Shown: piece after piece, positions 57,061 through 64,000 of the stretch | How the letters are laid out: each line of letters starts with the position of its first letter | Position numbering within the stretch: position 1 is the first letter of the stretch | NCBI GenBank assembly: GCA_022836615.1 | Contig: MU405251.1 | Location: 188,387 to 252,386, forward strand | Direction of reading: 5' to 3' | From: Annulohypoxylon bovei var. microspora | Lineage: Eukaryota; Ascomycota; Sordariomycetes; Xylariales; Hypoxylaceae | Length of the DNA: 64,000 nt | Position numbers and translations under genes: made by a program | The notes under the pieces: generated by a model | Told to the model about the DNA's origin: nothing | What the model saw: only the letters and a program-made list of their open reading frames with translations | The model's database searches: none

Positions 57061-59023
57061 ATGTCAGGTTACGGTTATCCTGGAGGGTACGGTCCGCCGC
57101 AGCAACAACAATATCACGGCAACTATTATCAACCGTAGGGCGGCTATTCCATCTTCATGCCTTGCGATCAAGGACGACAATAGACACGGTTACTAACATT
57201 GTCCCAGTCCGCCTCAACAATACAACGGATACCCTCCTCAGGGAGCGCCGCCGCCGCAGCCTTCCTACGGGTTTAACCAACCACCACCACCTCAACCCTA
57301 CGGATACAACCAGGTGAATACTATTGTAAATGTGCAGGCTCGCGTCTAGAGCCCCGCGCTGACATGCATCGTCAGGGTCCGTCTCCGCAACACAGCGGCT
57401 ATCATCAACCTCCGAATCAATATGGTAGACCTGGTAAGATACCAGTGGCGAGTTTGCGGTCTTCTCAGATCCAAGTTTAACAGATAGAGGTATAGGATTA
57501 CCTACGGTGAACACGAACTCGTACAACCATGGCAACTTCGGTGCCCCTCCGCCGCCGCCGTCTGGACCCCAACATTTCGGCCACGGTGCTCCCCAAGGGT
57601 ACGCCTTTCAGTACAGTAACTGTACAGGCCGGAGAAAAGCTCTGCTTGTCGGCATAAATTACTTCGGCCAGCGCGGCCAGCTCCGAGGATGTATCAACGA
57701 CGTTAGAAACATGTCTTCTTATCTTAACGAGCATTTTGGCTATAAGCGAGAAGATATGGTTATCCTCACCGACGACCAGCAGAACCCGATGAGCCAACCG
57801 ACAAAGCAGAACATATTGCGAGCAATGCATTGGCTCGTAAAAGATGCGAGGCCTAATGATTCGCTATTTTTCCACTACTCGGGTATGGCGATTCTTAATG
57901 TTGAATATTGTTGCGTTTCTGTAAGTTCCTAACGGATTTATAGGACACGGCGGCCAAACCAAGGATCTAGATGGCGACGAGCCCGATGGCTACGACGAAG
58001 TGATATATCCTGTCGATTTTCGCCACACCGGTCACGTTACCGACGATGAGATGCATCGCATCATGGTTCGACCCCTAACATCTGGAGTCCGGTTGACGGC
58101 CATCTTCGACTCATGCCATTCGGGTACCGCGCTGGACCTTCCATACATCTACTCGACTCAAGGCATTCTGAAGGAGCCCAATCTGGCCAAGGAAGCCGGT
58201 CAGGGTCTTCTGGGTGTCATTTCTTCTTACAGCCAAGGCGACCTCGGTGGCGTTGCCAACAATATCATGGGCTTCTTCAAGAAGGCCACTATCGGCGAAG
58301 ATGCGCACCATAGAGCTATGGCTACAAAGACTTCGGCCGCAGATGTCATCATGCTTTCCGGAAGCAAAGATGACCAGACTTCGTTTGTCTACCCTTTTAT
58401 TAACTTTTCCTCATATTGATACCCTTTTCACTTAGGTTGTATGAGTAGCATATGTTGGGTTCATCTAACGGCGTGAGATGTATATACTCATGATACTTTA
58501 TGGCTTTAATGACAATTCGGGTTTCGGTCTGGAATGAGATATATATGAGAGTTTCTGGGTTTAGAGGAGGGGTTATTTGTACATAAAATTTCCTTTTTGA
58601 ACGCTCTAGATCAAAGTACAGCTATCAGAGCTGTGACTTTGCATCTAGGGCGACGGGTTACGTTCGAACGGTCAAGCGGCCGACGGTTGTTTCTCCATTT
58701 TCATTATTTCGCCATCTTACGCGCACGGTCCCGAATATGGCTTACTAACTATACCGACAGGGCCGACGCGACCATTGCTTCACAAGCTACCGGAGCTATG
58801 TCATGGGCTTTCATCACTGCTCTCAAGAAAAATCCTCAGCAAAGCTATGTACAGCTGCTCAACAGCATTCGGGATGAACTGGCTACGCGCTACTCCCAGA
58901 AACCTCAACTCTCGTGCAGTCACCCTCTCAGTAAGCCACCCCTGCTATCTTCATGAGACACGAGACACGAGATCTTTAGCTAACATATATGTCTTAGACA
59001 CTAACCTGCTTTTTGTCATGTGA
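57061..59023 (+). CDS. mca1: Type I metacaspase, seven exons
   Basis: Caspase-fold cysteine peptidase that cleaves after Arg/Lys; roles in stress, ageing and protein quality control. Exons are 57061-57134, 57208-57313, 57376-57433, 57496-57882, 57944-58382, 58761-58930 and 58998-59023, giving 419 aa. All phases match. Residues 1-110 form the usual Pro/Gln/Tyr-rich prodomain (GYPGGYGPPQQQQ.., PPPPQPYGYNQ). The p20 core starts at RRKALLVGINYFGQ. The catalytic dyad is His210 (SGHGGQ) and Cys266 (IFDSCHSG). GYDEVIYPVDF and the p10 segment MLSGSKDDQTSADATIASQATGAMSWAF follow. The 26-nt last exon supplies the conserved end NTNLLFVM. Intron 5 is 378 bp with a weak GTTTGT donor, unlike the other 60-75 bp introns. 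The first three introns interrupt the low-complexity prodomain. The gene converges on the CHAT peptidase gene. Confidence 0.93.
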
Positions 59024-60157
59024 CACGATGTAGACTAACGTTGTCAGGTCGTCTCCTTGGCGGATACCGCAATGACTTATGTATGACATTTCGACACATT
59101 ACTACGGCTACGTTTGCGTTTGCGTTTTATTACTGTGTCACGGTTTTGGTATAGCATTCGGGGGCTCTAGGGGGATAGGGCTGTTTGTGCTTTTTGTGTT
59201 TTATCTGATGAGGTTACAAAAAGAGGGAGGCCTAAGTAGGATCGCTCGGGTGTTCTTGGGTATCCTTTTAATGAACGCTATATATGATACATCGTTCCTA
59301 GGGGTGTAATTCGTGATCGTGAATGTTTGGTTTCATGTGAAATACAGCGAATCTGACATGGTAAGCAAGTCAAATCTAAAGCCAGTTAGACCTCCGAAGT
59401 TTACTACTTAGAGATATTTTAGATTTGACTTAAATTAGTAATCGTTAAAAATAGGGGTTATACCGCTTAACCCCCTTGGTCCCCTGCATCGTCAACGTTG
59501 TCGTCAGCCGCCTAAGCCCCTTACTACCTTGACGGGTGGGAGACCTAGCACAAATATAACTCGTGATGCAAGTTTGATTATACCTAGTCTAAGTAGAGTG
59601 AAAACAGAAGAAAGGGGATGTAAGAAAAGGGGTTAGGGATAGGAAAGGGGAGAGGGGGGAGAAGGAAAAGGGGGTGAGAAAGCGAGATATATGGCTACTC
59701 ATATATGAAGTACCTGATACGAAAGAGTCCACGGGTCCTCTCCAATAGGATTAGTGATGGGACAACGTCCGTTCTAAGGCTTAGCGAGGTATTAATCTAC
59801 AAGCTCTTCTCGACCTTAATATCTTATTTCTCACCTAGGTAGGTATGAGGCATAATGAGGATGTAATTACTGTGCTTTTACATTACACACACTCCTAGCC
59901 TATGATGTCTACCTAGAAAGGATGCTCTTCGTAGTGTGAAGACCTTATTCAATTGTACCTTATAATATTATTTTATTTTTATTTTTCTTGTATCTTACAC
60001 ACTTACTCGAGAAGGGCGACTCCCTTTATTAACCCAATCCCATATTTTATAATAGATAAACAAAAGGCAAGGCCACATCTAAAGGGTATCGTTACGCTCA
60101 AGAAATTACCAACAGAGAATATGCACCATATTCCCTACGCCAAGACTAAAAAAATGT
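59024..60157. other. Intergenic region between the metacaspase and CHAT peptidase genes
   Basis: The 3' ends of both peptidase genes lie here. It contains GGGGTTATACCGCTTAACCCCC (a short palindrome, 59455-59476), a purine-rich stretch at 59604-59690 and CCTAGGTAGGTA near 59834-59845. No coding frame is supported. Confidence 0.45.
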
Positions 60158-62661
60158 TTAAATCATCTCATTCCAAAGTCTTGACCAACGTCTTCTCATA
60201 GCCTTCATACTCCACCGTGGTATATGCTTCCTCGGCGGCGTGATATTATGATTATGCGGCACCGCCCTAACGATGGTCTCTACGATGCGCTCGTCGTTGT
60301 ACCGGTTTCCGTCAATCCACCACTCCTCATCGTACGACCCCGTGATCAGCAGATAGGTGTCGTCGCGATCGTAGCCCTCGATGAAAGACACCATGCGGCG
60401 CAGCGCAACATGGAGGTCGTCGAGGTCCTCGTCCCTCGCGTGCTTGGGGTAGAAACGGTCGAAGTTTTTAATGACGAGGAGCCGTCTCCGTCCCACGGTG
60501 CCGATCCTGTTGCTCCTGTAACGTCGGGTGCGGAGCCAACGCCAAGGAAACAGGCTTGTGAGGGTCCAGGAGAAGACGCTGGCGGAGATGATGTCGACCT
60601 CGTCCACGAAGCCGGTGAGCACCCACGTTTTGGCAAGGTCGTGGACGCAGTCGCTGAGTTCCTTGGAATATTGGCTGCTCCATACGTATAAAGCACCTTG
60701 ATTAGCTTCGGACTTGAGGCGGTCTTCGATGACCAGATGTTCTATATCAATCTCGAAATTGGAACCGTAGGCCGACTTCTCGCTGTAAGGCTCGTCCTTT
60801 CGTCCCATGACTGGTGTAAGTCTCGTAAGCCAACGTCTTGTTAGCATCCATATTACCATCGCGAAAACGGAGGCTATGGGAAGTAACATGGATAGGAATG
60901 ATGGCTCGAGCCAGAGGTATGTTAGACAAAGTGTAAGGAGGAGGAATATAACACCGTATCGAGCGAAGTATAAGGCTAATAGGGGTAATCGGTTAGATTT
61001 GCCTTGGGGACTTCGCCACCATTCATTGCTAAAGCTCCTAGGATAGCGATGGTAATTGGTCGGTAATACGGCGTGGCCGTATGGTGTGTTATTCGCACGA
61101 AGGGCCTCACGACCCGACGCAGCAGCGACATGGAACTCCTCGCCTCGCAGGATGAGAGACTCGTAGAACGCGCTGTAGTAGACTTCGGCTGTGCTCTCTA
61201 GAATCTGAAAGCTCATGGCCGACACGTGGACTACGCCGGAGCTGATGAATGTATGGCACATGTTCAAAAATATCTGGCTCTGCGCGTACGATGACAGACA
61301 TGCGTTCAGCGCTACCTTGGAGACATGGCAATTTTGCAGCTTCTCTGCGATCTCTTTGACGGGCACATCGTGCAGAGATGCATCGTCATGAAGAAGCATC
61401 TCGATTGCGTTGTCTCTGCGCCCGAAGCTGGCCAACTTCGGGTCGTACGGTCGCGCAAAACGAAGATAAGACTGGCGTTCCGGAGGCGTGTAATCGTCGG
61501 GTGCCGGTGACTTTGAGCGTCCACCGACCCATGACCTAGTAGGAGGCTTCACGGGACCGATTTTCCCATGTAGGTCGAAGTGCACTATGTCGTATGGCTT
61601 CTCGCAGTCAGGCTTCAGATATTCATCAAGTTCCTCGACAGTCCCAGGTCGCACAACATCGATATGTAACTTGGGTGTAATTCCTCTCTCTTTTGTTCTT
61701 CGCGCAATGTTGAGCAATGGTCCTCTGATGATTACTTGTTACTCGTCTGTTCATAGTAAGGGGAATGAGAGCAGCTTTTGAGATTACTCACTGTATGAGA
61801 CTTGGCCGGTAATCAACATATCTCTGATCGACGTCTTTCTTAAAGGACCGAGCTATAACAAGAAGAACACGATACTCGGCTTGAGTTGCTATCAAGCTAG
61901 ACACTCGGTTGTCTATAGCCGTAGTTAAACCCTTGCTTAGAACATTTAATGTCCGGCTTAGTCGAACCCTCTTTACTGGTGTCTCGCCGGATTCGCTGCA
62001 TGGCCAGAAGTCGGGATGCTCAAGAACCTCCCAAAGAAGAGAATGGATACTGGCGAAGTCACTAGTCTCGCTGATTTGGGTGACATCTTCGTGAACAGAG
62101 ATACGGCAGTCCTTCTTTCGGCAACATCTAAGACCCAATTGGTCAAATAATTCTTCGAAATACCTTTTGGTACTCTGGGAAGAAGGGATTGTCAATCAAA
62201 CCGACCTTGGTGACGCTTCTTCGACCTCCCCGTATGGAATTGGGTTATAAAACACTTACATCCTGGTTCAGCTCTAGGTTTCCCCGTTGCAATCTGTTAT
62301 TAACATTCTTATAATATTCCTCTTCTGTGAATGGATCGACCAGGTTAGTAGTCCGCTCTGATTGACCATTAACAACAACCACCACTATCCATTTTCGACG
62401 ATTTCTCCCGTTGATTAAACACGGCCCCACGTATTCTTTGCTGTGAATGGCAATCTTGTCTACTAATGAAGCTGGTTTTGGAGGTGAGCTTATATTGCCT
62501 TTGGTCCTCGAAGGGCCGTTGGTAAAGGTGTTGATGGCGGAGCCATTAGTGTCCGTACCAGCTATTGGTGCTGTTGGTGCTGTTGGTGCCGTCGGTGCTC
62601 TATGTAAATCGATCAGGAGTGGTGTGGTTACCATCGGGTTATAGGGTTCAGGTCGGTTCAT
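60158..62661 (-). CDS. CHAT-domain (caspase-like) peptidase with two membrane spans, three exons
   Basis: CHAT domains are caspase-like cysteine peptidases; in fungi and bacteria some activate gasdermins by cleavage. Exons (minus strand) are 62661-62260, 62174-61792 and 61724-60158, with introns of 85 and 67 bp and matching phase, giving 783 aa. The N-terminus has an APT repeat and a VDPFTEEEYY segment that continues across the first junction into STKRYFEELFDQL, typical of the helical region before fungal CHAT domains. The CHAT core shows DIVHFDLHG (catalytic His314) and VALNACLSS (catalytic Cys404), then GVVHVSAMSFQILESTAEVYYSAFYESLI. Two hydrophobic spans follow at about 518-534 and 538-556. 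A C-terminal soluble part includes RRRLLVIKNFDRFY (674-687), reminiscent of a Walker B strand, and YLLITGSYD. No Walker A was found, so an ATPase call is not made. The start ATG is the first in frame; the N-terminus is least certain. Confidence 0.85.
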
Positions 62662-64000
62662 TTCGGACGTAACACCGATGATGTAGACATATTAGAGAGA
62701 AATATCAAGTATTTAACCACTATGTTTGCGGCTGTCTAAGAAGGCGTAAAGATGTTGAAAAGGACCTAGGAAGGACTTGGAAGTTTTGGAGGCTGAAGGC
62801 CTTTTGGAGCTGGGTCCTGTTTAGACCCCAAAGCGGCGGATGGACCGCGGCTGAGCTTTAGAGCATTCCGCTAATACTACCTATTCCACAGTGTTCTATA
62901 GCTTACCCAGGTATGTATTGTACCTACTATGTAAGGACTGCCTAGTTTAGTCTGATCTGCCCCTAGGCAAATTTGGAGACTTCCAATATCGTGGTGGCAA
63001 AGGCAGTGTGAGCCACAGCCTGCACGAAGCAGTCCCTTACCGAAAACACACTCATATGACTGTAACTATGATGTTTAACTCGACGAATGGACTGGGGGAA
63101 ACAATCTGACCAGTGACCACATATACACATACATATACACATAACTAGAACTAAGTAAATAGATAAATATATATATATATATATCATCAAAGAAAGAAGT
63201 AGAAACTCAAGTTAGAGTCTTCCCACAAGTTGCTATAGAAGAGGTTCGTTCGCTTAGCACTTTGAGAGAGTTGGGGAGGTGGGGTTACACTATTTGTGTG
63301 CATACATAATAGATGTTACCCAGAGCATGCAAGTATCCATATTACTAATCCCATTTGCCCACTAAGATAAGATTGTGGGTGAGAGTGGAGCATAAAGTTA
63401 GGGGTCGGGCCGCTTGTGGATTAGCAGATTAGTTACTCAAATCAAACGGGTAGTTATTAACTTCTACATACTTTATATAGTTCTCACCATGATAGGTAGT
63501 TTAAACACCGTTCTTTCAAGAGTATTTAGAACCGATAGAAAATTTGGGTATACTATATGTATGAAGGTCACGATGCAAGTCAGATTGCGTCATTGGTTGC
63601 GACTATTGAAGGAGTTTGCGAACCCCCTATCGCAGCTCTGTTAATTCGAAGTGGTGTGTGACTTTTCCGAAGTCGATTGGCTCTCAGAAATGTCCTTTGG
63701 GGGCTGGATCCACTCGAGTATCGTTCAGCGATCGAGTCTAGTCGAGTCACAGGCGGCAAAACGAGGCGCAATGCAAGAGAAATGGAAAAAGTTCGCAGCT
63801 GGCTGAGGGCTCCCGTCCAGCCGTCATACCCCAAATAGCGCCTCATATTAATGTGCATTTATAGGGCTATGTACAGTATATAATATAGGTACTGTCAAGG
63901 CCTTCGAAGTCTTGAGACCGAGGATGTCATTATCTACTACTAATCGCCGCTGGCTCGGGCATTCTGCTAAAATAACCAGTCAACAACATAGTAACGGGTC
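62662..64000. other. Region upstream of the CHAT peptidase gene to window end
   Basis: Presumed CHAT promoter and beyond. An (AT)n run lies at 63168-63184. Small frames at 62963-63190, 63414-63644 and 63580-63858 lack protein character; in particular nothing resembling a gasdermin-type effector is visible before the window ends. Confidence 0.4.
63168..63184. repeat. (AT)n microsatellite
   Basis: About eight AT units, non-coding, upstream of the CHAT peptidase gene. Confidence 0.85.

Noticed and set aside
60158..60700. NACHT or AAA ATPase domain at the C-terminus of the CHAT protein
   Set aside because: A Walker B-like strand is present but no P-loop (GxxxxGK[ST]) is visible, so an ATPase call is not supported.
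62662..64000. A gasdermin-like effector gene beside the CHAT peptidase
   Set aside because: I looked on both strands here and in 59024-60157 and found no frame of adequate length or character; one could still lie beyond the window edge.

Overview
This window is nuclear DNA from a filamentous ascomycete (Pezizomycotina, most likely Sordariomycetes). The evidence is short introns (mostly 50-120 bp) with GT donors, CTAAC/CTAAT branch sites and TAG/CAG acceptors, plus fungal proteins such as a Pmk1/Fus3-type MAP kinase, a Zn2Cys6 regulator, Pom152 and a type I metacaspase. I rebuilt fifteen protein genes by joining exons by eye and checking reading phase at every junction. No tRNA, rRNA, CRISPR or bacterial-type operon was seen.

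Layout. 0-6.5 kb: uroporphyrinogen-III synthase (+), a TLDc/Oxr1 protein (+) and the Pmk1/Fus3 MAP kinase (-). 6.5-12.1 kb: a gene-free stretch with an AT-rich tract, a G-rich motif, and a small inverted-repeat element with a partial relative nearby. 12.1-20.6 kb: COPII coat protein Sec24 (-), a 96-aa membrane protein (+) and a Zn2Cys6 transcription factor (-). 23.1-32.6 kb: nucleoporin Pom152 (-), a UCH-family deubiquitinase (+) and phosphatidylserine synthase (-). 34.0-36.6 kb: a zincin metalloprotease with a jacalin-like C-terminus (-). 36.6-41.6 kb: gene-free, but holding a clean 454-bp hAT-like miniature element with an 8-bp target duplication. 41.6-51.7 kb: a Whi5/Nrm1-like G1/S repressor (+), a Ser/Thr-rich single-pass membrane protein (-) and an unrecognised 578-aa protein (+). 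51.7-57.0 kb: gene-free with microsatellites and decayed-looking frames. 57.0-62.7 kb: a metacaspase (+) facing a membrane-anchored CHAT-domain peptidase (-).

Most genes are unrelated housekeeping functions (haem, secretion, nuclear pore, phospholipid, signalling, cell cycle), so no operon-like logic is expected. The main exception is the right end, where two different caspase-like (clan CD) cysteine peptidases lie tail to tail about 1.1 kb apart. CHAT peptidases are known partners of fungal gasdermin-type death effectors, so this pair is the best candidate for an unusual system here, although no gasdermin-like gene is visible in the window. A dispersed ACCTAGGTAGGT-type motif recurs throughout the non-coding DNA.
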